This document shows, in pieces, positions 33,663-43,116 of a stretch of DNA of 64,000 nt. Within the stretch, counting starts at the first letter, position 1, and every line of letters starts with the position of its first letter. The notes under the pieces were generated by a model. That model had not been told where the DNA came from. It saw only the letters and a list, made by a program, of their open reading frames with translations, and did no database searches. Source of the DNA: Skeletonema tropicum (taxonomy: Eukaryota > Bacillariophyta > Thalassiosirophyceae > Thalassiosirales > Thalassiosiraceae). The DNA lies in assembly GCA_037178625.1 (NCBI GenBank), contig CM074141.1, forward strand, positions 434,001-498,000. The letters are read 5' to 3'. A program made the translations under genes and the position numbers.

Positions 33663-34117
33663 GCCGGACACAAACAAGTGATTTTATGTCTTCACGAGCG
33701 CTTGCCGCGAGTGAAGACATAAGGTCACGAGTTTTGTGTCGTGGCGGGCGACGGTGTGAGAAACGATCAGCGCAATGAACACGAGTGCCCGACCTGACTG
33801 TGTCGTGACTCGGGCCGAGCGCAAAAAAGATCGGGCAAACACACACTGCTCAAAAGGCGGCCACAAACGATGAACCAAGACTTAACTCAGCGCACTTGCG
33901 CCTGACGAACTAAGTGATTTACATACCCCAACACTCGTGCATCGCTGCGCTCTCCTCTCGTGCTGTGATAATCATTCCTGCGTGAGGACAATAGTGTTAT
34001 GGTATCAATAGGCGCAATTTTTTACTTGCTGCCAGTGTCTCCTACCGTGAGTGTCGTGAAGAGTGAGTGGACGCTTTTTGAGCAGTGTGTGTCCGATTTT
34101 TCTTTTTTGTGTCCGGC
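33663..34117. mobile_element. nested inverted-repeat (foldback-like) segment
   Basis: The outer arms GCCGGACACAAA (33663-33674) and TTTGTGTCCGGC (34106-34117) pair exactly. A second inverted pair, ACACACTGCTCAAAA near 33841 and TTTTGAGCAGTGTGT near 34076, lies inside, as does a 12-bp hairpin at 33684-33722 (TTATGTCTTCAC, 15-base loop). No coding sequence. Confidence 0.5.
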
Positions 34118-34259
34118 CCCGTTGCGACACAACACCAACACAATGGTACAATGGTAGTACTACCCTCTAACAACACTTTTAGTTGAGTTATTTTTTACAT
34201 CGCTTAGTTCTAAACTCATCGGCTGCCGCCCCCCAGCATCGCCATGGTGCTCATTGACG

Positions 34260-34505
34260 TGCATTTCTATCGGAGCACGAAAACATTTAATGCATAATGA
34301 TCCGCACGAAGGTGCGGGCAAATGATGACCATTCGGAGTCAAAAAGCTCTTTGAAAAGGAAGGAAAAGATGTGACGGACGATGCTCTAGATGCCGCCATC
34401 GGGCGTATTGAGACAATCACTGCAGATGCGTCTGACCCAGGTGCATGCAATCTTGTTGAATTTCTCCATGAGGGTGATACGTGCGATAATGCAACATTCA
34501 CCTAA
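34260..34505 (+). pseudogene. coding fragment with a double TGA, family unknown
   Basis: The plus frame ending at TAA 34503-34505 gives 55 coherent codons from GTC 34338 (VKKLFEKEGKDVTDDALDA and on), preceded by TGA TGA at 34323-34328 and then another coherent stretch (MHNDPHEGAGK). The composition looks like a globular, acidic, charged protein. Two consecutive stops and no start make it a pseudogene fragment or a mis-spliced exon. Confidence 0.35.
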
Positions 34506-34531
34506 TTTCCTAAGTGATATGATATGATACG

Positions 34532-34846
34532 TTGAAGGATTTACACTCTGACTCCACTCCCATCGTTACGAAAGGGATTTACATTCTTCTCCCAGACGAA
34601 AATATCAATGTCGATGTTATCAATGTTGATCTTCCAACAGAGCCTGCAAAGAAAAAACAAAAAACATGTGCATTCAAGGCGGGCGATGATGGGCAAGGAC
34701 TACAAGCAGAACAATACCCAACGATGATTGACAGTGGAAGGCGCCTCCGCTATTGGCCAATAACAACTCACTCTCTCTCAGAGTCTCGGAATAGAGAGAG
34801 AGTGATCCTTGCCGACCGACAACGCACGAAGAACGAAGAGATTTAG
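34532..34846 (+). other. ORF with an NLS-like stretch, probable fragment
   Basis: 104 codons; the first half is coherent (TKGIYILLPDENINVDVINV) and is followed by a basic PAKKKQK segment. The second half runs into the promoter sequence shared by the A/B pairs from about 34703, so only the first 57 codons belong to the inserted DNA. It may be continuous with the fragment just upstream. Confidence 0.3.
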
Positions 34847-34961
34847 ATAGATCTTTTTAATGAATGAAGGCAGGTTGCAGGTTGTAGACCTCACGGTCTC
34901 CCGCGAGCACTTTCTATGCAATGAGTATCTATTGATGATTTCGTTTGGCTTGAGAACCGGC

Positions 34962-35228
34962 TCTACTTAGCCACATGCTATAATAAGATCATCGAAAACA
35001 GTCTGTTTGGAATGTAGTTTTGATTCGTGGATCACGGACGGACAATGGATAGGAGTAAGTTGTTGCGCTACAATACATAAAAACATCGCGAGCACTTTTT
35101 TATTTTGCGACCCAACAAGGACCCAACAACACATCAAAACGTCCGACAACCCGTGAATGAAGGTCAACGCCCGCCAAGGCGATCTATCTTGTTAATAATT
35201 TATGATTTTACCGAGCAAGTATTAATGA
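34962..35228 (+). promoter_or_regulatory. type B promoter left without its gene
   Basis: This segment is colinear with the 250 bp upstream of B4, B6 and B8 (GAAAACAGTCTGTTTGGAA, CACATCAAAACGTCCGACAA, CCGCCAAGGCGATCTATC), ending at the ATG ATG of the relic. It shows that a complete B gene once stood here. Confidence 0.65.
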
Positions 35229-35276
35229 ATGATGGCGGAGGTACGAGGCGAAGATGATCTCTTGTTTCTCTCCTAA
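35229..35276 (+). pseudogene. truncated type B gene (first 10 codons only)
   Basis: Reads MMAEVRGEDD, the type B start, then leaves the family sequence and stops at TAA 35274-35276 inside the 3' end of A3. The rest was deleted by recombination joining this point to the end of an A gene. It is the former divergent partner of A2. Confidence 0.8.
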
Positions 35277-36172
35277 GCACGATCTGCCACTTCAAATGTG
35301 TATGGTGGCAAGTTGAGGAAAGGAAGGACACTATTAATCACAATATCTTGAGGTAAAAAACTTTGGAGTGTAGGAGCAACGTCCTCATCCAATAGGCGGC
35401 GATGCTCTTCTTTGTAGTGCACAATATTGCCAAGAAGTGATCTAATCCAAGCTCGTATCGCAACGGCCATTTCTCCCGCATCATTCCTTCTGTCTCCAGC
35501 AGGTGCAGTGGGAAGAATCTGACTGATTGAACTAATTTCTTTGTACAAATCACTTCTCCATTCTTCCAAATGTAATGCAGCGATAGTTTCATGTAGTCCC
35601 ACCTCAACCAGATCTACGTGCTTCAACTTTTTACACGCTTTGAATGTATGGGTAATAATCCCATCTTTCAATGGGATGGTGATCCGTTCAAGAGAGGTGC
35701 AGGCATAGAATGCCCCTCTTTCAATTCTTTCCAGCTTGCTACCAAATTTCGCGTTCGTCAGGGTTTTGCAATCACTAAATGCACCCTTCTCAGCGATCCT
35801 AGCGGACGGCATGTTAATGCTCCTCAAAGATGTGCAGCTACTAAATGCGTACACTTTAATTATTTCTAGCTTGTCACATTCCACGTCCGTCAGGGCTCCA
35901 CAATTGTCGAATGCAAAACCCCCAACAATTTTGACGCCCGGCATGATTACTCGTTTCAAGCGAGGGCAGTGATAGAATGCGTATTGTTCAATCTTTTCGA
36001 CATCCTCATGACAGATAACTTCAACGATGTTGGGATGCTCATAGAATGTCCACGCACGAACGACTTTGGCGACCACAAAGATATGAGTTGCATCATCAGG
36101 AATAACTTCGCCCTCCTTACCCCTGTATGTGTATCTATTGATATAAGTAGTAATATTGCCCTCGGCATCCAT
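35273..36172 (-). CDS. type A LRR_5 protein A3
   Basis: 299 codons from MDAEGNITTYINRY. The repeat cores read QYAFYHC, GFAFDNC, VYAFSSC, KGAFSDC, RGAFYAC and a sixth shortened by two codons (THTFKAC where A2 has THGNTFIGC). The helical tail ends VLPFLNLPPYTFEVADRA. The frame is intact. Head to head with B4 across 706 bp. The 3' end abuts the B relic, so the usual type A 3' module is missing here and the terminator context may differ from A2, A5 and A7. From about 36053 upstream the sequence is identical to A5's first third, while the rest of the gene differs at the variable codons. The function is unknown; the fold predicts a binding protein. Confidence 0.85.
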   Translation of the reverse strand: MDAEGNITTYINRYTYRGKEGEVIPDDATHIFVVAKVVRAWTFYEHPNIVEVICHEDVEKIEQYAFYHCPRLKRVIMPGVKIVGGFAFDNCGALTDVECDKLEIIKVYAFSSCTSLRSINMPSARIAEKGAFSDCKTLTNAKFGSKLERIERGAFYACTSLERITIPLKDGIITHTFKACKKLKHVDLVEVGLHETIAALHLEEWRSDLYKEISSISQILPTAPAGDRRNDAGEMAVAIRAWIRSLLGNIVHYKEEHRRLLDEDVAPTLQSFLPQDIVINSVLPFLNLPPYTFEVADRA

Positions 36173-36878
36173 AATGGAACAACAGCGGATAATTTTGTTG
36201 ATTTGAGGATAGTAGCTGGTATTAAGGAGGTCTTTCGATTGTTATCGTGCCCGTCGATCTACGGTTCTTATCTCTCTCTACTATAACTTGACACGAGGGA
36301 TGAGCTGAGATGACGCTTTGATAAATTCTGCCCAATGAAGGCACGAGGCGGCGAGGCGGATACTACTCGTCCGATGATGAAGCGATGCAGAACAATACCC
36401 AACGAGGATGCAGAGAGACAGTTGGTGACGGTAGAAGGCGCCTCCGCCGATGATATTGGCCACTACAACTAGATTCGAGATACACAACGGCTGAGTAATT
36501 GTTGGCAACGAGGGGTGTTTGGCTTGCTTGAGAATCGATCTGCGCAGTTGTATGTGGGGCTTTAGGTTATTTCTGTTTTCTGTGCTAGAGATACGGTTGG
36601 CTTATTGTGGCTTGAGAATCGATCTGCGCAGTTTGGCATGCTCTCTCTCCTCGCTCCAGCTCGTCTAGCCAATTATTATCGAAAACAGTCTGTTTGGAAT
36701 GTAGTTTTGATTCGTGGATGAGTTGTTGCGCTAAAATCTTTGCGAGAACTTTTTTATTTTGCGACTCAACAACACATCAAAACGTCCGACAACCCGTGAA
36801 CGAAGGTCAACGCTCAACGCCCGCCAAGGCGATCTATCTTGTTAATAATTTATGATTTTACCGAGCAAGTATTAATGA
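36173..36878. promoter_or_regulatory. divergent promoter of pair A3/B4
   Basis: 706 bp. The A side has a conserved GGTCTTTCGATTGTTATCGTG block and GATCTACGGTTCTTATCTCT. The middle has GATGAGCTGAGATG and AATACCCAACGAGGATG. The B side has two copies of CTTGAGAATCGATCTGCGCA (near 36518 and 36611), then the GTCCGACAACCCGTG and GGCGATCTATCTTG blocks before the ATG. The same order recurs in the other pairs. No canonical TATA was identified. Confidence 0.6.
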
Positions 36879-37811
36879 ATGATGGCGATTTTTATTTACA
36901 TGGGTGGCGATCAAGAAGTGCCCGATGGTGTTAGAAGACGTGCCAGAATTCATAGATCCGTCAAAATTATTCCTGAAAAAGCATTCTACCATCGTACAAA
37001 TCTTATTTCTGTGGAGTTCCATGATGAGATCGAGATTATTGAGGAGTCGGCGTTCCAATGGTGCGGTTCATTGAGGGGACCCATTAAATTGCTGGGCGTC
37101 AAAATCATCAAAAAGGCAGCATTCTCTGGATGTATCGCCTTGACAGATGTAGAATTTGGTGACATGCTGGAAACGATTGAAGAGAGGGCATTCTACTACT
37201 GCAACTCATTGAGAACTATCACGATGAAATCCGTGAGGAATATTGGAGAGAGGGCGTTTGCATTTTGCAGAGAGTTATCTGATGTGGAATGCGGTGAAGA
37301 TCTTGAAACAATACAAGTAGGCGCATTCGATGATTGCCTCAATTTGAAACGAATCATCTTGCCATTGAAAGACAATATGATCGAAGATGATGTATTCCTT
37401 CATTGCTCAAAGCTCACAACAGTGGAATTAGTTGGGGGGATCCACCACACCGTTAGATCTTTGCATATGGAGAGCTGGGGAAATAAAATGATGAATGAAA
37501 TCAACCGCATCAAACAAGTACTACCCATCACTCATCATTCTCAAAAGACTATAGAAATACAGCATTGGATGGAATCAGTCATCCGCCGACTCAATCACTA
37601 CAGGACTGAACACAACACCTTGTTGAAGGAGGCTACAACGTTGCTGGAACTCGCTCTGTGGAAGGCCAATCTTGACAATAGCAAGGGAGGTGAGAGGGAG
37701 GGAGTAAGAACAACGAGGGGAAGTCGAAAGAGAGCAAGGAAAGAGATCTGTGTTACATCTGGCGCAAGCATTGTGATCAAGAATGTGTTGCCATTTCTCC
37801 TATTGAAATGA
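36879..37811 (+). CDS. type B LRR_5 (BspA-like) protein B4
   Basis: 310 codons from ATG ATG (MMAIFIYMGGDQEVPDG). It lacks the acidic insert (EVRGEDD or EARDDDD) found after MMA in B8-B13. Repeat cores from about residue 35 to 190: EKAFYHR, ESAFQWC, KAAFSGC, ERAFYYC, ERAFAFC, VGAFDDC, DDVFLHC. Then follows a helical region (LHMESWGNKMMNEINRI, RLNHYRTEH, TTLLELALWKANL), a basic RGSRKRARKE stretch that could be a nuclear signal, and a closing NVLPFLLLK. That last motif is shared with type A, so the tail marks both as one family. No signal peptide. The frame is intact. It is nucleotide-identical to B6 by eye. Confidence 0.85.
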   Translation: MMAIFIYMGGDQEVPDGVRRRARIHRSVKIIPEKAFYHRTNLISVEFHDEIEIIEESAFQWCGSLRGPIKLLGVKIIKKAAFSGCIALTDVEFGDMLETIEERAFYYCNSLRTITMKSVRNIGERAFAFCRELSDVECGEDLETIQVGAFDDCLNLKRIILPLKDNMIEDDVFLHCSKLTTVELVGGIHHTVRSLHMESWGNKMMNEINRIKQVLPITHHSQKTIEIQHWMESVIRRLNHYRTEHNTLLKEATTLLELALWKANLDNSKGGEREGVRTTRGSRKRARKEICVTSGASIVIKNVLPFLLLK

Positions 37812-38735
37812 CAATGATCTAGGTTAGAAATCATAAATGATGTAATTGTTGTTTAGAGAGATAAGTATTTTACCAATGTCCATAAGCTAGCACTGTGCAT
37901 GAATCGATTTCTCAGGCACACAGTCTGCTACACCATGATCACTTATCATTTGCACGAGCTTACTTTTACTGTAGAGGTCGCTTTCCTTCTTTATACTTTT
38001 ACTGCTCCACTCTTGTCCATGCTCTGCCATATCCTAGATCTCTCTGAGCTATGACAACTATTATTCATATCCTTACCGTCGAGGCAATTGCAATATCGTC
38101 ACCCACTGCCTTGGTAGCTTGTACGGTAGTAGAACAGGCGTGGTACAGCTCAGTGCGTCTTTTATTATGGTGATATCGACGCTATCACTATCACAGATAG
38201 AGAAATAATTCTCTCTAGGGCTGGTGAGTTCGATGAGAGGGTATCTTCATCATGGACAGAGACAGGCAGAGCATCGATAGAACATTGCGTCCTTTCGGAT
38301 TGAAAGAGGCGCAGCGATGAACAATGACAATGACTAGATATGACGATAGAAAGGGTTGATTCTGAATGCAAGCTTCGGGGTTTCGGGTTTCGGAGTATGT
38401 GATGACAAGCTATCTTTAAAACTAGCTCCTCTAGAGGTTGGGAATCTAATCAGTGTCCGAGAGGAGGAACAGAAATCGATGTATTGTGCTATTTGTATAT
38501 TTTTTACGTGGGGCAAGAAGATAGAGTGTCTCCACGTGTGTATTTGTTGCGTTTGTGCTACATGTTTGCGTAAGGGAGAAGTATGGGCGGATAATTCGAT
38601 GGTGGATCGTGCTATTTGTTTACTAATAACTATTAATACTATATTGCGTGCTATGTGGCTATTGAAAGTTTATCTCTACTACTATTGAATGCTTGTCGAA
38701 GACTTCTATGTTCTCTTGTCCGTATCACTTCCCTC
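37812..38735. other. 3' flank shared by convergent B4 and A5
   Basis: Holds the B-type 3' block (about 37830-38330) and the A-type 3' module (38341-38720). Short frames are not conserved as proteins. No gene is supported. Confidence 0.55.
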
Positions 38736-39641
38736 CTAAGCACGATCTGCCACATCGAATGTGTATGGTGGCAAGTTGAGAAAAGGAAGGACATTATTCG
38801 TCACAATATCTTGAGGCACATAACGCTGGAGGGTAGGCACAACATTCTCCTCCAAAACGCGTTGATGCTCTGCTTTGTAGTGCACAATTTTGCCAAGAAC
38901 TAATCTTATCCAACCTCGTATCGCAACGGCCTTCTCTCCATCATACTCCTCGTAGTTGCCAGCATCTGCAGTGGGAAGAATCTGATTGATTGAATAGATT
39001 TTATTGTTCATATCACTTCTCCATTCTTCCAAATGTAATGCGGTGATTGTTTCGTGAAGCTCCTCCTCAACTAGATCAACGTGCTTCAACTTTCTACACC
39101 CAATGAATGTATTGCCATGGGTAATAATCCCATCTTTCAATGGGATGGTGATCCGTTCTAGAGAGAGGCAGTAATGGAATGCTCTCTCATCAAATCTTTC
39201 CAGCTTGCTACCAAATTTCGCGTTCGTCAGGGCGATGCAATTACTAAATGCACTCATCTCAGCGATCCTAACGGATGGCAGATTGATGCTCCTCAAAGAT
39301 GTGCAGCTATTAAATGCACATTGTTTAACTATTTCTAGCTTGTCACATTCCACGTCCGTCAGGGCTCCACAATTGTCGAATGCAAAACCCCCAACAATTT
39401 TGACGCCCGGCATGATTACTCGTTTCAAGCGAGGGCAGTGATAGAATGCACTGTATTCAATCTTTTCCACATCCTCATGACAGATAACTTCAACGATGTT
39501 GTGGTGATGTAAGAATGTCCGCGCACGAACGACTTTGGCGACCACAAAGATATGAGTTGCATCATCAGGAATAACTTCGCCCTCCTTACCCCTGTATGTG
39601 TATCTATTGATATAAGTAGTAATATTGCCCTCGGCATCCAT
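38736..39641 (-). CDS. type A LRR_5 protein A5
   Basis: 301 codons, MDAEGNITTYINRY start as in A3. Cores: YSAFYHC, GFAFDNC, QCAFNSC, MSAFSNC, ERAFHYC, NTFIGC. The second half (from ERAFHYC onward) matches A2 and A7 almost exactly, while the first third matches A3, so A5 reads as a mosaic. The tail ends VLPFLNLPPYTFDVADRA. The frame is intact. Divergent from B6 across 706 bp. A head position is also variable here (VRARTFLHHHNIVEV, against VRAWTFYEHPNIVEV in A3). Confidence 0.85.
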   Translation of the reverse strand: MDAEGNITTYINRYTYRGKEGEVIPDDATHIFVVAKVVRARTFLHHHNIVEVICHEDVEKIEYSAFYHCPRLKRVIMPGVKIVGGFAFDNCGALTDVECDKLEIVKQCAFNSCTSLRSINLPSVRIAEMSAFSNCIALTNAKFGSKLERFDERAFHYCLSLERITIPLKDGIITHGNTFIGCRKLKHVDLVEEELHETITALHLEEWRSDMNNKIYSINQILPTADAGNYEEYDGEKAVAIRGWIRLVLGKIVHYKAEHQRVLEENVVPTLQRYVPQDIVTNNVLPFLNLPPYTFDVADRA

Positions 39642-40347
39642 AATGGAACAACAGCGGATAATTTTGTTGATTTGAGGATAGTAGCTGGTATTAAGGAGGT
39701 CTTTCGATTGTTATCGTGCCCGTCGATCTACGGTTCTTATCTCTCTCTACTATAACTTGACACGAGGGATGAGCTGAGATGACGCTTTGATAAATTCTGC
39801 CCAATGAAGGCACGAGGCGGCGAGGCGGATACTACTCGTCCGATGATGAAGCGATGCAGAACAATACCCAACGAGGATGCAGAGAGACAGTTGGTGACGG
39901 TAGAAGGCGCCTCCGCCGATGATATTGGCCACTACAACTAGATTCGAGATACACAACGGCTGAGTAATTGTTGGCAACGAGGGGTGTTTGGCTTGCTTGA
40001 GAATCGATCTGCGCAGTTGTATGTGGGGCTTTAGGTTATTTCTGTTTTCTGTGCTAGAGATACGGTTGGCTTATTGTGGCTTGAGAATCGATCTGCGCAG
40101 TTTGGCATGCTCTCTCTCCTCGCTCCAGCTCGTCTAGCCAATTATTATCGAAAACAGTCTGTTTGGAATGTAGTTTTGATTCGTGGATGAGTTGTTGCGC
40201 TAAAATCTTTGCGAGAACTTTTTTATTTTGCGACTCAACAACACATCAAAACGTCCGACAACCCGTGAACGAAGGTCAACGCTCAACGCCCGCCAAGGCG
40301 ATCTATCTTGTTAATAATTTATGATTTTACCGAGCAAGTATTAATGA
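39642..40347. promoter_or_regulatory. divergent promoter of pair A5/B6
   Basis: The same 706 bp as between A3 and B4, with no difference seen, so the two pairs should be expressed alike. Confidence 0.6.
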
Positions 40348-41280
40348 ATGATGGCGATTTTTATTTACATGGGTGGCGATCAAGAAGTGCCCGATGGTGT
40401 TAGAAGACGTGCCAGAATTCATAGATCCGTCAAAATTATTCCTGAAAAAGCATTCTACCATCGTACAAATCTTATTTCTGTGGAGTTCCATGATGAGATC
40501 GAGATTATTGAGGAGTCGGCGTTCCAATGGTGCGGTTCATTGAGGGGACCCATTAAATTGCTGGGCGTCAAAATCATCAAAAAGGCAGCATTCTCTGGAT
40601 GTATCGCCTTGACAGATGTAGAATTTGGTGACATGCTGGAAACGATTGAAGAGAGGGCATTCTACTACTGCAACTCATTGAGAACTATCACGATGAAATC
40701 CGTGAGGAATATTGGAGAGAGGGCGTTTGCATTTTGCAGAGAGTTATCTGATGTGGAATGCGGTGAAGATCTTGAAACAATACAAGTAGGCGCATTCGAT
40801 GATTGCCTCAATTTGAAACGAATCATCTTGCCATTGAAAGACAATATGATCGAAGATGATGTATTCCTTCATTGCTCAAAGCTCACAACAGTGGAATTAG
40901 TTGGGGGGATCCACCACACCGTTAGATCTTTGCATATGGAGAGCTGGGGAAATAAAATGATGAATGAAATCAACCGCATCAAACAAGTACTACCCATCAC
41001 TCATCATTCTCAAAAGACTATAGAAATACAGCATTGGATGGAATCAGTCATCCGCCGACTCAATCACTACAGGACTGAACACAACACCTTGTTGAAGGAG
41101 GCTACAACGTTGCTGGAACTCGCTCTGTGGAAGGCCAATCTTGACAATAGCAAGGGAGGTGAGAGGGAGGGAGTAAGAACAACGAGGGGAAGTCGAAAGA
41201 GAGCAAGGAAAGAGATCTGTGTTACATCTGGCGCAAGCATTGTGATCAAGAATGTGTTGCCATTTCTCCTATTGAAATGA
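40348..41280 (+). CDS. type B LRR_5 protein B6 (identical copy of B4)
   Basis: 310 codons, same protein as B4. It arose with the tandem duplication and has no private change that I can see. Its A partner, A5, differs from A3 at many variable positions, so identical B proteins are now paired with different A proteins. The 3' flank at 41281-42210 repeats that of B4. Confidence 0.85.
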   Translation: MMAIFIYMGGDQEVPDGVRRRARIHRSVKIIPEKAFYHRTNLISVEFHDEIEIIEESAFQWCGSLRGPIKLLGVKIIKKAAFSGCIALTDVEFGDMLETIEERAFYYCNSLRTITMKSVRNIGERAFAFCRELSDVECGEDLETIQVGAFDDCLNLKRIILPLKDNMIEDDVFLHCSKLTTVELVGGIHHTVRSLHMESWGNKMMNEINRIKQVLPITHHSQKTIEIQHWMESVIRRLNHYRTEHNTLLKEATTLLELALWKANLDNSKGGEREGVRTTRGSRKRARKEICVTSGASIVIKNVLPFLLLK

Positions 41281-42210
41281 CAATGATCTAGGTTAGAAAT
41301 CATAAATGATGTAATTGTTGTTTAGAGAGATAAGTATTTTACCAATGACCATAAGCTAGCACTGTGCATGAATCGATTTCTCAGGCACACAGTCTGCTAC
41401 ACCATGATCACTTATCATTTGCACGAGCTTACTTTTACTGTAGAGGTCGCTTTCCTTCTTTATACTTTTACTGCTCCACTCTTGTCCATGCTCTGCCATA
41501 TCCTAGATCTCTCTGAGCTATGACAACTATTATTCATATCCTTACCGTCGAGGCAATTGCAATATCGTCACCCACTGCCTTGGTAGCTTGTACGGTAGTA
41601 GAACAGGCGTGGTACAGCTCAGTGCGTCTTTTATTATGGTGATATCGACGCTATCACTATCACAGATAGAGAAATAATTCTCTCTAGGGCTGGTGAGTTC
41701 GATGAGAGGGTATCTTCATCATGGACAGAGACAGGCAGAGCATCGATAGAACATTGCGTCCTTTCGGATTGAAAGAGGCGCAGCGATGAACAATGACAAT
41801 GACTAGATATGACGATAGAAAGGGTTGATTCTGAATGCAAGCTTCGGGGTTTCGGGTTTCGGAGTATGTGATGACAAGCTATCTTTAAAACTAGCTCCTC
41901 TAGAGGTTGGGAATCTAATCAGTGTCCGAGAGGAGGAACAGAAATCGATGTATTGTGCTATTTGTATATTTTTTACGTGGGGCAAGAAGATAGAGTGTCT
42001 TCACGTGTGTATTTGTTGCGTTTGTGCTACATGTTTGCGTAAGGGAGAAGTATGGGCGGATAATTCGATGGTGGATCGTGCTATTTGTTTACTAATAACT
42101 ATTAATACTATATTGCGTGCTATGTGGCTATTGAAAGTTTATCTCTACTACTATTGTAGCTTGTCGAATACTTCTATGTTCTATTGTCCCTATCACTTCT
42201 CTCCTAATAG
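41281..42210. other. 3' flank shared by convergent B6 and A7
   Basis: A copy of 37812-38735, diverging after 42156 where a CTAATAG insertion and point changes precede the A7 stop. No gene is supported. Confidence 0.55.
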
Positions 42211-43116
42211 CTAAGCACGATCTGCGACAGCGAATGTATATGGTGGCAAGTTGAGAAAAGGAAGGACATTATTCGTCACAATATCTTGAGGCACAAAACG
42301 CTGGAGGGTAGGCACAACATTCTCCTCCAAAACGCGTTGATGCTCTGCTTTGTAGTGCACAATTTTGCCAAGAACTAATCCAATCCAATCTCGTATCGCA
42401 ACGGCCTTCTCTCCCTCATTATTAATCTCCCCGTAGTGGCCAGCATCTGCAGTGGGAAGAATCTGATTGATTGAATAGATTTTATTGTTCATATCACTTC
42501 TCCATTCTTCCAAATGTAATGCGGTGATAGTTTCGTGAAGCTCCTTCTCAACTAGATCAACGTGCTTCAACTTTCTACACCCAATGAATGTATTGCCATG
42601 GGTAATAATCCCATCTTTCAATGGGATGGTGATCCGTTCTAGAGAGAGACAGTAATGGAATGCTCTCTCATCAAATCTTTCCAGCTTGCTACCAAATTTC
42701 GCGTTCGTCAGGGCGGGGCAATCACCGAATGCGTACCTCTTAACGATCCTAACGGATGACAGATTAATGCTCCTCAAAGATTTGCAGCAATTGAATGCCC
42801 CTTGTTTAATTATTTCCAGCTTGTCACACTCCACATCCGTCAGGGCGTCACAGTCAGTGAATGCCCCCTCTCCAACAATTTTGACGCCCGGCATGATCAC
42901 TCGTCCCAATCGAGGGCAGCAATAGAATGCACTGTATTCAATCTTTTCAACATCCTCATGGCAGATGACTTCGACGATGTTGTGGTGATGTAAGAATGCC
43001 CGCGCACGAACGACTTTGGCGACCACAAAGATATGAGTTGCATCATCAGGAATAACTTCGCCCTCCTCACCGGTGTAAGTGTATCTATTGATAATAATAT
43101 TGCCCTCGGCCTCCAT
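42211..43116 (-). CDS. type A LRR_5 protein A7, mosaic
   Basis: 301 codons from MEAEGNIIINRYTY; an in-frame upstream TTG is ignored as for A2. Cores: YSAFYCC, EGAFTDC, QGAFNCC, RYAFGDC, ERAFHYC, NTFIGC. The 170 nt at 42740-42909, covering the second and third repeats, are identical to 11648-11817 of A1, while the rest follows A2. This is the clearest conversion tract in the window. The frame is intact and the tail ends VLPFLNLPPYTFAVADRA. Divergent from B8, with an enlarged promoter. Confidence 0.85.
   Translation of the reverse strand: MEAEGNIIINRYTYTGEEGEVIPDDATHIFVVAKVVRARAFLHHHNIVEVICHEDVEKIEYSAFYCCPRLGRVIMPGVKIVGEGAFTDCDALTDVECDKLEIIKQGAFNCCKSLRSINLSSVRIVKRYAFGDCPALTNAKFGSKLERFDERAFHYCLSLERITIPLKDGIITHGNTFIGCRKLKHVDLVEKELHETITALHLEEWRSDMNNKIYSINQILPTADAGHYGEINNEGEKAVAIRDWIGLVLGKIVHYKAEHQRVLEENVVPTLQRFVPQDIVTNNVLPFLNLPPYTFAVADRA

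Larger units (their letters stand above)
31396..34704. other. insertion of about 3.3 kb in a divergent A/B promoter
   Basis: The promoter sequence common to the A/B pairs runs from the A2 start to about 31395 and resumes at about 34705 (ACAATACCCAACGA); at the intact pair P2 the two segments are only about 130 bp apart (near 36270 and 36391). The interval holds a 25-bp TIR element, tandem and foldback repeats and two coding fragments, each listed. The rest is unassigned. Confidence 0.6.
36053..38687. repeat. recent tandem duplication, unit 1
   Basis: About 2.63 kb repeated at 39522-42156 (offset 3469 bp). Only two differences were seen, T37879/A41348 and C38532/T42001. It covers the start of A3, the divergent promoter, B4 and the 3' module. 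Confidence 0.88.
39522..42156. repeat. recent tandem duplication, unit 2
   Basis: The partner of 36053-38687; it ends in the 3' module of A7. Confidence 0.88.

Noticed and set aside
37598..37834. Minus-strand frame of about 78 codons repeated in each B gene
   Set aside because: It is the antisense of the conserved C-terminal coding region and is conserved only because that region is.
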